DNA of 51,295 nucleotides from Caldimonas tepidiphila (GTDB lineage Bacteria > Pseudomonadota > Gammaproteobacteria > Burkholderiales > Burkholderiaceae_C), in the NCBI RefSeq assembly GCF_003569765.1, contig NZ_KZ983962.1:226-51520 (forward strand), given 5' to 3'. This document shows positions 24,901-33,580 of this stretch, piece after piece. The notes under the pieces are model-generated. The model saw nothing but the letters and a program-made list of their open reading frames with translations. It had not been told where the DNA came from and did no database searches. The stretch's first letter is position 1. Every line of letters begins with the position of its first letter. The translations under genes were made by a program, and so were the position numbers.

Positions 24901-26078
24901 TCGGCGGCATCGAGCCGCACCGCCTGCTGCAGCAGCTCGAGCGCGCGGCGGCTGTCGCCGGCGGCGCGTGCCTGCTCGGCCAGCTCGAAGGCCGACCAGT
25001 AGCGCGCGCTCGCGAGCGCCTTGCTCCAGCGCTGCGCGCCGCTCTTCGAGGCGCTCTCCAGCAGCTGCCGCGCCTCGGCGTAGCGCGACTGCTTCAGCCG
25101 CAGGATGCCCAGGCCCCCGAGCGCGGAGCTGTCGCCGGGCCGCGAGGACAGCAGCTCGCCGAAGCGCTGCTCGGCCTGCTCCAGCGCGCCCTGGTCGAGC
25201 AGCGCGAACGCGGCGTCGATCGCCTGGCCGCGCGCCGCCGCGGCCTCGCCCGCGGCGCGCTCGCCCGCGGCCCGGCGCTGCTCGTCCTGCTGGCGCCGGG
25301 CGATCTGCTCCAGCCGCGCCGCGATACCGGCGTCGCCCGGATGGGCACGCAGGTAGGCCTGGTAGAGAGGGGCGTCGGCGGCCCGCGTGCCGAGCCACTC
25401 CAGCGCGCGGCGCCAGCTGCGCTGGGCCTGCGCGGCCACCTCGGGGCGGCCGGCGAGCCGCGCCAGCGCCTCGATGCCGGCAGGGCGCGTCGCCTCGCGG
25501 TAGCTCAGGTGCTCGGCGAGCGCGAGCGCCGCCCGCACGTCGTCGGGCCGCTCGCGCGCGAGGCGCTCGAGGCCGGCGCGCGCCTCCTCCCAGCCCTGCG
25601 CGGTGCCGCCGAGCGTCTGGTAGTACTCCAGCGCGAGCCCGGGGTCGGCCGGCGGCCGGGCGCCGATCGCCTCCTTGTAGCGCAATGCCGCCTCCTCGGC
25701 CTTGCCGGCGCGGGCCAGGTCGCGCGCCTGCGCGAGCTGCGCCTGCGCGCCCGGGCTGCCGGTGCGGATCTGCGCCTCGAGCCGGGCGATGCGCGGGTCC
25801 TGCGGGTGCGCTGCCTTCAGCCGCGCGAGCCGCTCGTTCGCGCCGGCCGCGTTGCCCGCCTGCAGCTCGACCTGCGCCAGGCCGAGGAGCGCGTCGGGAT
25901 GGTCCGGCACGACGCGCAGCAGCTTCTGCCAGGCCTCGGCGGCGCGGTCGCCGCGGCCGCGCTGCTGCCAGTACTGCGCCTGCTCGATCAGCGGGCGGAT
26001 CGCCGCGTCCTGGGCCGTGGCGGCGCCGGCGCCGAGTGCGATCGCGATGCCGAGAGCGAGGGCCCGGTTCTTGGACAT
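21966..26078 (-). CDS. bcsC: Cellulose outer-membrane export protein BcsC
   Basis: A 1370-residue protein with a signal peptide (cleavage after ATA, residue 22). A long array of tetratricopeptide repeats covers about 25-820 and spans the periplasm. The C-terminal outer-membrane beta-barrel (about 1000-1370) forms the glucan pore. Between them lies an unusually long Ala/Pro/Gly-rich, low-complexity linker (about 825-985) with an NPFQGR motif at its start. This makes the protein longer than the roughly 1150-1300 residues usual for the family. It starts 45 bases after bcsZ. The barrel ends ITR-like in TLPSLTTRP rather than in a terminal aromatic residue, so BAM recognition may rely on an internal signal. 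Confidence 0.9.
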   Translation of the reverse strand: MSKNRALALGIAIALGAGAATAQDAAIRPLIEQAQYWQQRGRGDRAAEAWQKLLRVVPDHPDALLGLAQVELQAGNAAGANERLARLKAAHPQDPRIARLEAQIRTGSPGAQAQLAQARDLARAGKAEEAALRYKEAIGARPPADPGLALEYYQTLGGTAQGWEEARAGLERLARERPDDVRAALALAEHLSYREATRPAGIEALARLAGRPEVAAQAQRSWRRALEWLGTRAADAPLYQAYLRAHPGDAGIAARLEQIARRQQDEQRRAAGERAAGEAAAARGQAIDAAFALLDQGALEQAEQRFGELLSSRPGDSSALGGLGILRLKQSRYAEARQLLESASKSGAQRWSKALASARYWSAFELAEQARAAGDSRRALELLQQAVRLDAAEPAAQRALADVLAELDRAPEAEAQYRKVLALHPGDAPALQGLIGLLARQERAGEALALAASVPPPQRAQLAPLGRLRAEQLRRDATAAEQRGDAATARAALEEALQADPDHVWVRLDLTRNYLRAKALPEARSLVEGLLLTQPSQPEALFASALLSAETGDWAQAVQMLERVRPEQRTREMSALYTRAWVQQQLARVRSLAQGGQAAAARSLLARVEPHAQGDADLQTALATAHADLGDAPRALGMMRRLMSQSATPETGLQLRYAGLLLAARQHVELAGLMRRLQGMPLDEAQRGQYERLRSAYLVQQADLLREAGNLEGAYEMIAPLLAGQPPDPAALGALARLHSGAGEHAEALALYDALLRQSPEDHELLLAAAGAALGARQLERAQNLILTGLESRPQDPQLLAGAARLFRARGQAREAEQYLRAAVAAEEAQRLATAGAAAATAAGPAPVRGSNPFQGRTGTSRTSLPAAAMLPAGAPGTGSPADYRGVPPAAPAAAAPLPARSGASAERPMSPQRASAASQARPDVPAAGPARTAPGGLPDPAPVASAVAPAWAAHPASPAGAPLAAAAPHRTALRDELAQLAQERATSVSIGSELRQRAGEPGLGAVSELKLPIAASTSAGNGRVTLEAVPTVIEAGTPSAQYDTASRFGGGPEASLGGSGRAGSQSASGVGLGLVYDRAGFQARIGTTPLGFPHAELVAGLRWQGPAGGGLAYTLNLSRRPLDDSLLAIAGMTDRRYGLSWGGVMASGVRLDLAREDGPYQLYGWGLFDALDGRQVASNRRIEGGAGMNYRLLGSETETLLAGINLTLLGYQRNLRHYTYGHGGYFSPQSFASLSVPLEWKLRSGATSYQIAGAIGLQGFHEDAADYFPTDPQRQARAVNAAGTAGRLGLTTQPAAVHEGQTKVGLAYRVSGRAEYQLTQQLHLGGVLGFDSARNYRQLNAGVYMRYSGALSGDSAAPPATLPSLTTRP

Positions 26079-26123
26079 GATTCTTCGGGGGGGCGGAGGT
26101 TGCGGAAGGGAGGGCGGGCAGGC

Positions 26124-27287
26124 TCAGCGGCGCAGGCCCTGCAGCCGCCCGTCGGCGCCGAAGCGATAGCGGCCCTGGGTCGCGCCGAGCCCGAACAGCG
26201 CGAGCATCTGGTCGTAGTAGGGCCAGGGCTGCGCGGGCTGCTCGCGCAACGGGCCCTGCGCCGGGTCGAGCAGCGCCAGGACGCGGGCATGGAGCGCGGT
26301 CTCGCCGCAGGCGTGCAGGAAGGGCAGCACCGCGGCATGGAAGCCCGCCGGCGCGCGGCCCGCGACACCGCCGCTGGCGACGTCGACGCGCTCGGGCGGG
26401 ACGCCGTCGCGGCGCAGCGCCTGCCGCATGCCGTCGAGGCTGCGCAGCAGCGGCCGCGCCAGCGGGTCCGCCGCGGCGGTGAGGCCGGCCCACAGGTAGA
26501 CGCGGATCGCGTCGTAGCTGCCGAGGTCCGGGTGCAGGGGATCGCGCTGGAAGCCGCTGCCGCGGCGGTAGGCGATCCAGTCCGGCGCGAAGCCGCGCGG
26601 CGCCGCGGCCCCGATCAGCCGCGGCGTGTTGCGCGCGATCTCGGCCCAGGGGCCAGACGGGCGGTGCTGCGCGAAGCGGCGCAGCAGCGGCAGCGGCAGG
26701 TAGCTGGGGTTGAGCCGCCAGGTGTCGGCGTCGGGCGTGAAGCCGGCCGGGCCGGGCAGCACCATCGCGCCGAAGCCGGGCAGGTTCGCGATCTCGCTGC
26801 GCTCGACGTGATCCAGCAGCAGCTCGGCGTCGGCGAGGTGGCGCGCCTCGCCCCAGCGCCGGTGCGCCTCGAGCAGCGCGTAGGCGAACCACATGTCCGC
26901 GTCCGCCGCGGCGTTCGCGTCGAGCACACCCCAGCTGCCGTCCGGCCGGCGGCCCCAGCGCCAAGCGGGCAGCTGCCGCGCGAGGCCGCCCGGGCAGAGG
27001 TTGGCCAGGCTCCATTGCCACAGCCGCTCGAACAGCGCCCGGTCCCCGGCAAGCAGCGCGAAGAACATCGCGTAGGACTGGCCCTCGGAGGTGGAGTGCT
27101 TCTCGGCCGTGTCGTGGTCGACGACACGGCCGTCGTCCTGCACGAAGCGCTGCACGAAGCGCTGCCACATCGGCCAGGGGCGCGGCTCGGCCTGCACGCG
27201 CGGCGGCAGCAGCAGCGTCAGCGGCAGCGCGCCCGCGAGCCGCAGCATGCGGCGGCGGGGCGGGGCGGGGCGGGCGGGGGCCTTCAT
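26124..27287 (-). CDS. bcsZ: Periplasmic endo-beta-1,4-glucanase BcsZ (GH8)
   Basis: A 387-residue exported glycoside hydrolase family 8 enzyme that trims glucan during synthesis. The signal segment has an arginine-rich start and LRLAGALPLTLLLPP, ending near VQA (residue 33). The catalytic glutamate is Glu68 in STSEGQSYAMFF, and the catalytic-acid region is DANAAADADMWFAYALLEA (about 123-141). The length agrees with the family (about 370). It starts 20 bases after bcsB. The preceding ribosome site is weak, so translation may be coupled to bcsB. Confidence 0.92.
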   Translation of the reverse strand: MKAPARPAPPRRRMLRLAGALPLTLLLPPRVQAEPRPWPMWQRFVQRFVQDDGRVVDHDTAEKHSTSEGQSYAMFFALLAGDRALFERLWQWSLANLCPGGLARQLPAWRWGRRPDGSWGVLDANAAADADMWFAYALLEAHRRWGEARHLADAELLLDHVERSEIANLPGFGAMVLPGPAGFTPDADTWRLNPSYLPLPLLRRFAQHRPSGPWAEIARNTPRLIGAAAPRGFAPDWIAYRRGSGFQRDPLHPDLGSYDAIRVYLWAGLTAAADPLARPLLRSLDGMRQALRRDGVPPERVDVASGGVAGRAPAGFHAAVLPFLHACGETALHARVLALLDPAQGPLREQPAQPWPYYDQMLALFGLGATQGRYRFGADGRLQGLRR

Positions 27288-27307
27288 CTCGGTCGGGAGT
27301 GCAGGGC

Positions 27308-29602
27308 TCACTGCGCGCCGGCCAGCCGGCGCCGCGCCTTGCGACGCAGGAACAGGTAGGCGGGCAGGGCCATCAGCAGCGAGCCCAGGGCCAGCAGCCC
27401 GAACAGCGCGAGCGGGTGGCGCGACAGGAACCAGTGCACGTCCCCGACGAGGCCGAGCGAGCCGACGTGGTAGCGGGCCTCGTCGTCGAGCGTCTCGACC
27501 TGGTGCTCGCGCACCGATACCAGGCTGCCGCGGAAGCGGCCGACGAGCGCCGGCGACAGCATCGCATCGACGAGGGCGTCGAGCGACTGCGGGCGCTCGG
27601 CCATCACCGCAACCACGCTGCGGCCGCGCGACAGCGGCGACTCGAAGCCGGCGACGAGCGCCTGCGGGCCGGGGTTGAGCAGCGTCAGCTCGGCGGTGCG
27701 CCGTGCGGCGGGCCGCTGCGGATCGCCGCGCACCCAGGACAGCAGCCGCGCCCACGCGTCGGACAGCGTGTAGCGGCTGCCGGCCGGCGAGAGCGAGGCC
27801 GGCAGCCGGCCCTCCCACTGCTGCAGCAGCGGCAGCTGCGCCGGTGCGCCGATCAGCAGCAGGTCCTTGCCCTCGAGCGTGGGCGAGCCGGCGGCGGTGT
27901 GCACCGCGACGCGCACCGCCGGGTGGCCGGTGGCGCCGCCGAAGCGGCCCATCAGCGCGAGGTAGGTCGAGAGGTCGGCGGGCGAGGGCGCGTCGGGCAG
28001 CACGACCGCGGTCTCCGCCAGGTCGGCCAGCCGGGTGAACGGGAAGCCCTGGTTGGCGAAGGCCGCCAGGTCGGGCATCGCGATGAAGTGGTGCAGGCCC
28101 GACAGGTCGATGGTCGAGTCCGGGTGGATCGCGCCACGGACGTTCTCGAGCATCACGTCCTTGCAGGCGCCCTCCTTGTGCAGGTCGAACGCGAAGTGGA
28201 AGCTCAGCTGGCCCGAGGGCGGCAGCTGGTGCACCGGCAGCATCAGCCGCGCCTCGGCGGCGACCGTGTCGCCGAGGCCCGCCTTCTGCAGCACCGCCCT
28301 GCGCAGCGTGCTGAAATCCTCCAGCGCGCCGGGCGCGAGCGGCAGCGCGCGGACGTGATGCTCGTTGAGGCTGATGTTGAGCATCGAGTCGTCCAGCCTC
28401 GTGCGCGGCGTGTGGTGGTACTTCAGCTCCATCGACGCGGCGGCGCCGCGCCAGCTCGTGAGCGCCGGCGGGAAGCGCACCGGCAGCTTCACGTAGGCGT
28501 CGCGCTGGCCGGCGGCCTGCAGCTCGCGCGGATCGAGCGCCAGCTCGCCGAGCTTGACCGGCCGGTCCGAGGCGATCCAGCGCGGCGCGTCGTAGGGCCG
28601 GCGCGGCGCGAGGCCGTCGAGCCTTCCCACCACGGCGGTGGTTCCCGACAGCGCCTGGCGACCCAGCGCGAGCGCGGTCGCCGCGGTCTTGAGCTCCTCC
28701 TCGTCGCGGCCCATCACCAGCAGCAGCTTGCCGAGCGGGTCGCCCGGATGGCTCTGCACCGACAGCGTCGGGCCGGCGATGCGCGGCACCTCGACGCCGG
28801 GCAGGCGCGCGTTGCCCAGCAGCAGCACGACGGCGTGCCCCTGCGCAGGCAGCGAGCCGACCGAGGTGGGGAAGACCGCGCCGCGGTAGTCGGCGGCGGC
28901 GCCGAACCAGGACGCGAGGATGCCGGCCGCCTCGAGCACGGCCGCGGAGTCGGCCACCGGCAGCACGAAGGGCAGGCGCAGCTGCGAGGCGTCGCGCAGG
29001 TCGAGGAAGGGCGCGGGCAGCAGCCTCAGCTCGTTGGCCAGCGGCAGCGGCGAGATGCCGAGCTCGAGCACGCTGTCGGTGTTGCCGACGTTGGCCCACA
29101 GGCTCGAGTGCATCGGGTCCTCGCACTCCGTCGTGTAGTGGCCGATCAGCTGCAGCGTCAGGCGGTTGTACTCGCCGAGCAGCCGCGGGTCGATCGTCAC
29201 CACCCGCTGCTGCGGCGTGCCGGCCTGCGCGCGCGGCAGCGGCAGCGTGGCGATCACCTCGTCGTTGACGCGCACGTTGAGGTGCGAGAGCTGCTCGAGC
29301 AGCGCCGGCGAATGCGTGAAGGTGAGGCTCAGCCGCGCGCTGGTCACCACCTCGTCGGCGCGGATGTTGAAGGGCACGCTCTGGCTGCCGTCGGCGCCGC
29401 GCAGCTCCAGCGGCGCGAGCGCGCCGAGCTGGCGCAGCGTCAGCGTCTTCACCTGCGCGGCGGCCGGTGCCGGGATCGGGCCGGAGGAGCCCGCGGGCTG
29501 CGCGAAGCCGGCCGGGCTGAGCCAGGCGGCGGCGGCGGCCAGCGCGACGGCGCACAGGCGGTGGCGCGCCGCCCGGCGGCGCGTCGGGATTGCTGCTGTC
29601 AT
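27308..29602 (-). CDS. bcsB: Cellulose synthase regulatory subunit BcsB
   Basis: A 764-residue periplasmic subunit anchored by one C-terminal helix (about 732-755, LALFGLLALGSLLMALPAYL). The N-terminus is a signal peptide ending near GFA. Family landmarks include the carbohydrate-binding fold around LIGHYTTECEDPMHSSLWA (about 150-168) and SLNEHHV with the repeated domain near 405-420. It guides the nascent glucan across the periplasm and is needed for BcsA activity. It starts five bases after bcsA, so the two subunits are translationally coupled. Confidence 0.93.
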   Translation of the reverse strand: MTAAIPTRRRAARHRLCAVALAAAAAWLSPAGFAQPAGSSGPIPAPAAAQVKTLTLRQLGALAPLELRGADGSQSVPFNIRADEVVTSARLSLTFTHSPALLEQLSHLNVRVNDEVIATLPLPRAQAGTPQQRVVTIDPRLLGEYNRLTLQLIGHYTTECEDPMHSSLWANVGNTDSVLELGISPLPLANELRLLPAPFLDLRDASQLRLPFVLPVADSAAVLEAAGILASWFGAAADYRGAVFPTSVGSLPAQGHAVVLLLGNARLPGVEVPRIAGPTLSVQSHPGDPLGKLLLVMGRDEEELKTAATALALGRQALSGTTAVVGRLDGLAPRRPYDAPRWIASDRPVKLGELALDPRELQAAGQRDAYVKLPVRFPPALTSWRGAAASMELKYHHTPRTRLDDSMLNISLNEHHVRALPLAPGALEDFSTLRRAVLQKAGLGDTVAAEARLMLPVHQLPPSGQLSFHFAFDLHKEGACKDVMLENVRGAIHPDSTIDLSGLHHFIAMPDLAAFANQGFPFTRLADLAETAVVLPDAPSPADLSTYLALMGRFGGATGHPAVRVAVHTAAGSPTLEGKDLLLIGAPAQLPLLQQWEGRLPASLSPAGSRYTLSDAWARLLSWVRGDPQRPAARRTAELTLLNPGPQALVAGFESPLSRGRSVVAVMAERPQSLDALVDAMLSPALVGRFRGSLVSVREHQVETLDDEARYHVGSLGLVGDVHWFLSRHPLALFGLLALGSLLMALPAYLFLRRKARRRLAGAQ

Positions 29603-29607
29603 CGGAG

Positions 29608-31809
29608 TCACTCCTGCTTGGCCGGGCGCAGCCGGTTCCTGTCGCGCGACAGGTGCCGGCGCAGGTCGGCGCCGACGTAATGCACGATCTTCGAGATGCC
29701 GCGCATGCCGGCGCCCAGCACATCGCGCAGCGCCCGCGCCGGCACGTCCTGCTGCGCCGTGCCCCACGACGCGACCCAGGCGTCGGCACGCGAGAAGGTG
29801 AAGCGCACGTAGTCGAATTCCTGCGCGACGTCGAGCGGCTCCAGCGCCACCGCGACCGACGGGCCCGACCAGTGCGCGATGCGCGCCGGCACCACGCATT
29901 CCTGATCGTCCTGGAACAGCGTGAGCTGCACCGGCGTGCCGGGCGGCGCCGGCGGGCCGCCCGGCAGGCGCAGGCCGACGCCGGTGAGCGAGAAGTCGCT
30001 CGTCTCGCACACCAGCGTGCGCCCGTCCTCGAAGCGCAGCGCCGCCCGCGTCCTCATCGTCACCCGCGGGTTCTGGCGCAGTTGCCGCACCTCCAGCGCC
30101 ACCGCGATGCTCGCGCCGATGATGACGAGGTTGTAGACGGTCCAGATCAGGTTGAGCACCACGGTCAGGGCCTCGTGCGTGTTCCAGTGCAGCAGCCGGC
30201 CCACCCCCACCGCCAGGCCGGCGCTGTTGAGCGCCAGCAGGATCAGGTAGGGCCGGGCGATCGAGTAGTCGAAGTACTCGCTCTCGATCACGCCGCCCTT
30301 GGGCGTGACGTTGAACTTGCCGAGCCTGGGATTGATCACCGCCAGCAGCGTCGGGCGCAGGATGTACCAGGCGAGCACCGACTCGTAGACCTCGTTCCAG
30401 AACGAGTGGCGGAAGCGCCCCTGCATGCGCGTGTTGGTCAGGTTCGAATGCAGCAGGTGCGGCAGCGAGTAGGCGGCGATCAGCAGCGCCGAGGCCTGGA
30501 TCACGTGCGCCTCCAGGAACAGGTAGGCCAGCGGCGCGGTGAGGAACACCAGCCGCGGCAGCCCGTAGAAGAAGTGCATCATCGCGTTCAGGTAGCACAG
30601 CCGCTGTCCGAGCGTCAGGCCGGGCCCGAGCAGCGGGTTGTCGACGCGGAAGATCTGCGCCATGCCGCGCGCCCAGCGGATGCGCTGCCCGACGTGGCCC
30701 GACAGGCTCTCGGTGGCGAGGCCCGCGGCCTGCGGCAGCGCGAGGTAGGCGGTGCCGTAGCCGCGGCGGTGCAGCTTCAGCGCGGTGTGCGCGTCCTCGG
30801 TGACCGTCTCCACCGCCACGCCGCCGACCTCGAGCAGCGGGCCGCGCTTGATGACGGCGCAGGAGCCGCAGAAGAAGGTGGCGTTCCACAGGTCGTTGCC
30901 GTCCTGCACCAGCCCGTAGAACAGCTCGCCCTCGTTGGGCACGCGCTTGAAGGTGCTCAGGTTCTTCTCGAAGGGGTCGGGCGAGAAGAAGTGGTGCGGC
31001 GTCTGCAGCATCGCGAGCTTCGGGTCGCGCAGGAACCAGCCCATCGCGGTCTGCAGGAAGGAGCGCGTCGGGATGTGGTCGCAGTCGAAGATGGCGATGT
31101 AGTCGCCGTGCGTCGACTGCAGCGCCGCGTTGATGTTGCCGGCCTTGGCGTGGCGGTTGTCGCCGCGCGTGAGGTGGCGCACGCCGGCTGCGGCGCAGAA
31201 CTCGGCGAACTCCGCGCGGCGCCCGTCGTCGAGCACATAGATGTTGAGCTTCTCGCGCGGCCAGTCGATCGCCAGGGCGGCGAACACCGTGGGCCGCACC
31301 ACGCCCAGCGGCTCGTTGTAGGTGGGGATGAAGATGTCGATGCTCGGCCACCCGGCGGTGTCCGCCGGCAGCGGCAGGGGCTTGCGCTCCAGCGGCCAGG
31401 CCGTCTGCACGTAGCCCAGCAGCAGCACCAGGAAGGCGTAGCCCTCGGCCAGCAGCAGCCCGGTGCCGAAGAACAGGTCCGCCCAGTTGTCGAAGGACGT
31501 CGTCGACGTGAAGCGCCACCACACGTAGCGGGTCGACGCGGTCAGCGACAGCGCGATCACCCCCATCGTGACCAGGCGCCCCGGCAGCCGCGACAGCGCG
31601 AGCGCGAGCAGGAAGCCGAACAGCGAGAACAGCGCCTGCTGCTCGAGTTCGAGCGGCGTGCTCACCACCAGCCAGAAGAGGATGCCGGCGAGCAGCAGGC
31701 CGAGCGCCTGCGCGAGCCGCATCGGCGCGGAGGCGGTTCCGGGCGCGGACGGGCCCTGCGGCGCGCGGGACGAGGGGCCCGCCGCCCTACCCTCAGCGGG
31801 CGTCGGCAT
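29608..31809 (-). CDS. bcsA: Cellulose synthase catalytic subunit BcsA with PilZ domain
   Basis: A 733-residue inner-membrane glycosyltransferase family 2 enzyme that polymerises UDP-glucose and extrudes the glucan. With the start at 31809, substrate motifs are DDG (194-196), DCD (242-244), TED (337-339) and QRIRW (375-379), all intact. Hydrophobic helices lie on both sides of the catalytic domain. The PilZ domain has RxxxR (Arg578, Arg582) and DFSLTG (Asp605, Ser607, Gly610), so c-di-GMP activation is expected. The start is uncertain: ATG 31857, 31809 and 31722 are in frame. The middle one is chosen because it gives a short overlap with bcsQ; none has a good ribosome site. Confidence 0.93.
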   Translation of the reverse strand: MPTPAEGRAAGPSSRAPQGPSAPGTASAPMRLAQALGLLLAGILFWLVVSTPLELEQQALFSLFGFLLALALSRLPGRLVTMGVIALSLTASTRYVWWRFTSTTSFDNWADLFFGTGLLLAEGYAFLVLLLGYVQTAWPLERKPLPLPADTAGWPSIDIFIPTYNEPLGVVRPTVFAALAIDWPREKLNIYVLDDGRRAEFAEFCAAAGVRHLTRGDNRHAKAGNINAALQSTHGDYIAIFDCDHIPTRSFLQTAMGWFLRDPKLAMLQTPHHFFSPDPFEKNLSTFKRVPNEGELFYGLVQDGNDLWNATFFCGSCAVIKRGPLLEVGGVAVETVTEDAHTALKLHRRGYGTAYLALPQAAGLATESLSGHVGQRIRWARGMAQIFRVDNPLLGPGLTLGQRLCYLNAMMHFFYGLPRLVFLTAPLAYLFLEAHVIQASALLIAAYSLPHLLHSNLTNTRMQGRFRHSFWNEVYESVLAWYILRPTLLAVINPRLGKFNVTPKGGVIESEYFDYSIARPYLILLALNSAGLAVGVGRLLHWNTHEALTVVLNLIWTVYNLVIIGASIAVALEVRQLRQNPRVTMRTRAALRFEDGRTLVCETSDFSLTGVGLRLPGGPPAPPGTPVQLTLFQDDQECVVPARIAHWSGPSVAVALEPLDVAQEFDYVRFTFSRADAWVASWGTAQQDVPARALRDVLGAGMRGISKIVHYVGADLRRHLSRDRNRLRPAKQE

Positions 31810-32638
31810 GGGCGGTGGCGGCGCGTGCCATGCGGGACGGCGCGTCGCCCCCCGCATGTCCCGCCGCGGGCGAAGAGGGCTCGTCGAAGAGCAGGCGCAG
31901 CGTGCGCTCGGCGAGCGTGCGGAAGTCCTGCGTCGCCAGGCTGTGCGGGGCGTACTCGTCGACCCGCTGCGCGCAGGCCAGGGCCTCGCCGACGGCCGGG
32001 TCCTGGTGGATCACCGTCAGCAGCCGCTCGCCGTACTCCGACTGCATCGTCCTGAAGACGTCGCGGCTGAAGGGGCGCGAGGAGTCGAGCTGGTTGACGA
32101 CGAAGCGGATGCCGCCGAAGCCGGCCCGCGCGCCGCAGTGCGCCTCGGCGAGCCGCGTCATCAGCGGCACGGTGGCGTAGGAGGCGGCGTCCGGCTGCAG
32201 CACGACGAGCACGTGGTCGGCCACCGCGAGCGCCTGGCGCAGGTAGGGGGTGGGGCCGGGCGGCGTGTCGATCACGAAGACGTCCTGCTCGCCCGGCTCC
32301 AGCCGGGCGAGGTGCTCCGCGAGCCAGTGCGGCTGCTGGTCGAGGTGGTGCTCGAAGCGGCGCAGATCCTCGTCCCGGATCTCGCCGAAGGGCAGGACCT
32401 GCATACCGCCCGCCGCCTCGAAGCTGCACCACTGCCAGGGGCTGCCTGCGAGCGTCGCCCGCGCCATGCCGCCGACCTGGGTCGGGGCGATGCCGAAGTG
32501 CAGGCGCAGCGCGTTCTGCGGATCGAGATCGATGGCCGTCACGCAGGCGCCGCGGGAAGCGAGCAGCGGTGCGAGGTTGGCCGTGACGCTGGTCTTGCCG
32601 ACGCCGCCCTTCGCCGATGCAACGACGATGACCTTCAT
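31793..32638 (-). CDS. bcsQ: ParA/MinD-like ATPase BcsQ
   Basis: A 281-residue cytoplasmic ATPase of the MinD/ParA class. The deviant Walker A KGGVGKTS is near residues 10-17, switch I includes IDLDPQNALRLHFG, and Walker B is VFVIDTPPG. BcsQ proteins are required for cellulose production and place or stabilise the synthase at the membrane or pole. The start overlaps the bcsP stop by four bases (ATGA), and the end overlaps the chosen bcsA start by 17 bases. The C-terminal 25 residues are Ala-rich and probably disordered. Confidence 0.92.
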   Translation of the reverse strand: MKVIVVASAKGGVGKTSVTANLAPLLASRGACVTAIDLDPQNALRLHFGIAPTQVGGMARATLAGSPWQWCSFEAAGGMQVLPFGEIRDEDLRRFEHHLDQQPHWLAEHLARLEPGEQDVFVIDTPPGPTPYLRQALAVADHVLVVLQPDAASYATVPLMTRLAEAHCGARAGFGGIRFVVNQLDSSRPFSRDVFRTMQSEYGERLLTVIHQDPAVGEALACAQRVDEYAPHSLATQDFRTLAERTLRLLFDEPSSPAAGHAGGDAPSRMARAATAHADAR

Positions 32639-33123
32639 GCCTTCCTCAGGCGCTTGAACGCGGGCAGCGGTCCGGCCGGGGGGGCGGCCGCAGGCGCCGA
32701 CGGCTCGGGCACGCGGGACAGGCGGCGGAACACGCCCGACAGCGAGGGCGAGCCTGCGGCGGCAGGGCGGGCGGGCAGGGCGTCACGGGAGGCGGCGCCC
32801 TCGGGCTTTCCCGGCAAGCCGGCGGGCGGTGCCGTGTCCCGTGCCGGCGCGGCAGTCGCGAGCGGCGGCACCGCGGCAGCGGCGCCGGGCGGCGGCAGGT
32901 TCACCCGCGGGAGGCGCGGCAAGGCCGCGCCGTCCTCGGGGGCGGCGGGCGCGTCGCGCGTCACGTCGGGAATGCGGTGTGCCGCCCCCTCCTGCACCGC
33001 GCCCAGCAGCGGCCAGCGCTGCGTGGACTGCAGCGCCTCCTCCTCGCGGCCGATTTCCTTGTAGTGCTCCGGTTGACCGCCGAAGCGCTGGAACAGGGTG
33101 TGGATGTCTTTCGAGAATGGCAT
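32635..33123 (-). CDS. bcsP: Cellulose synthesis accessory protein BcsP (BcsR-related)
   Basis: A 162-residue cytoplasmic protein, first gene of the bcs operon. The N-terminal 45 residues have the recognisable pattern DIHTLFQRFGGQPEHYKEI followed by QRWPLL, the tryptophan motif shared with BcsR/YhjR. The middle is Pro/Ala-rich and probably disordered. The end carries LSGVFRRLSR and PLPAFKRLRK, resembling the short C-terminal motif of BcsP/BcsO proteins. A role in positioning or regulating the synthase with BcsQ is known for this group, not shown here. The ATG at 33123 follows a GAGAGG site. A longer reading upstream crosses the low-GC intergenic region and is not coding. Confidence 0.78.
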   Translation of the reverse strand: MPFSKDIHTLFQRFGGQPEHYKEIGREEEALQSTQRWPLLGAVQEGAAHRIPDVTRDAPAAPEDGAALPRLPRVNLPPPGAAAAVPPLATAAPARDTAPPAGLPGKPEGAASRDALPARPAAAGSPSLSGVFRRLSRVPEPSAPAAAPPAGPLPAFKRLRKA

Positions 33124-33316
33124 GGTTCGAGGTCCTCTCCAGGCGGCATGTCGATCTGCCGCGATGACACCGGCTCGAAGCTTCCCGGCGACCTCTTGCG
33201 GGAAACGCAATGACCCAACCGTCCGTCCTTGCCGGGAAACGAAAACATCTATCACGGAGGGAAGGGGTTCGGTTTCGAAGACGGCATCCTGTTTCAACTC
33301 ATTTCCAAACACACAT

Positions 33317-33322
33317 ATTGTA
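33317..33322 (-). promoter_or_regulatory. Candidate -10 element of the bcs operon in a low-GC divergent spacer
   Basis: The 457-base spacer 33124-33580 separates bcsP (leftward) from the Lrp/AsnC gene (rightward). The part 33240-33415 is strikingly AT richer than anything around it, as expected for a promoter region. On the minus strand TACAAT (33322-33317) matches 5 of 6 -10 positions, but its -35 partner is poor. A TTGACG word at 33324 onward on the plus strand has no good -10. No sigma-54 site is seen. Confidence 0.3.
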
Positions 33323-33547
33323 ACTTGACGCCTTCCCGACCCCTCGGGAGATGGGTGAATTCGTGAAAAATTGAATAGGCACGAATAACACGAGGTTGTG
33401 AAAGCATGGTATTTAGGCCCGCCCGGCAAGGCTCGCTCAGGGCGGCCCCGAAGGGCGGGAAGCGGCGAGAATCCCTGCCGCGAAGTGCCGCACGCCGCAG
33501 GGTCTGCCGTCCCCGCGCCGGCAGGCCGAGAGAGCAACATCGGGAAG

Positions 33548-33565
33548 CCCTCCCGTCGCGGAGGG
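33548..33565 (+). other. Hairpin just before the Lrp/AsnC ribosome site
   Basis: CCCTCC (33548-33553) pairs perfectly with GGAGGG (33560-33565) around a CGTCGC loop. It ends just before the GGAAGGA ribosome-binding stretch of the gene at 33581. It may modulate translation, or be an operator arm. Confidence 0.35.
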
Positions 33566-33580
33566 AAGGAAGGACTTGTG

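Noticed and set aside
23214-27359. 1381-codon plus-strand open frame across bcsC and bcsZ
   Set aside because: It spans two well-supported genes on the opposite strand and contains only repetitive Arg/Ala/Gln sequence.
21457-33123. bcs operon as a recent foreign island
   Set aside because: Base composition and codon use look like the rest of the window, with no tRNA, repeats or integrase at its edges.
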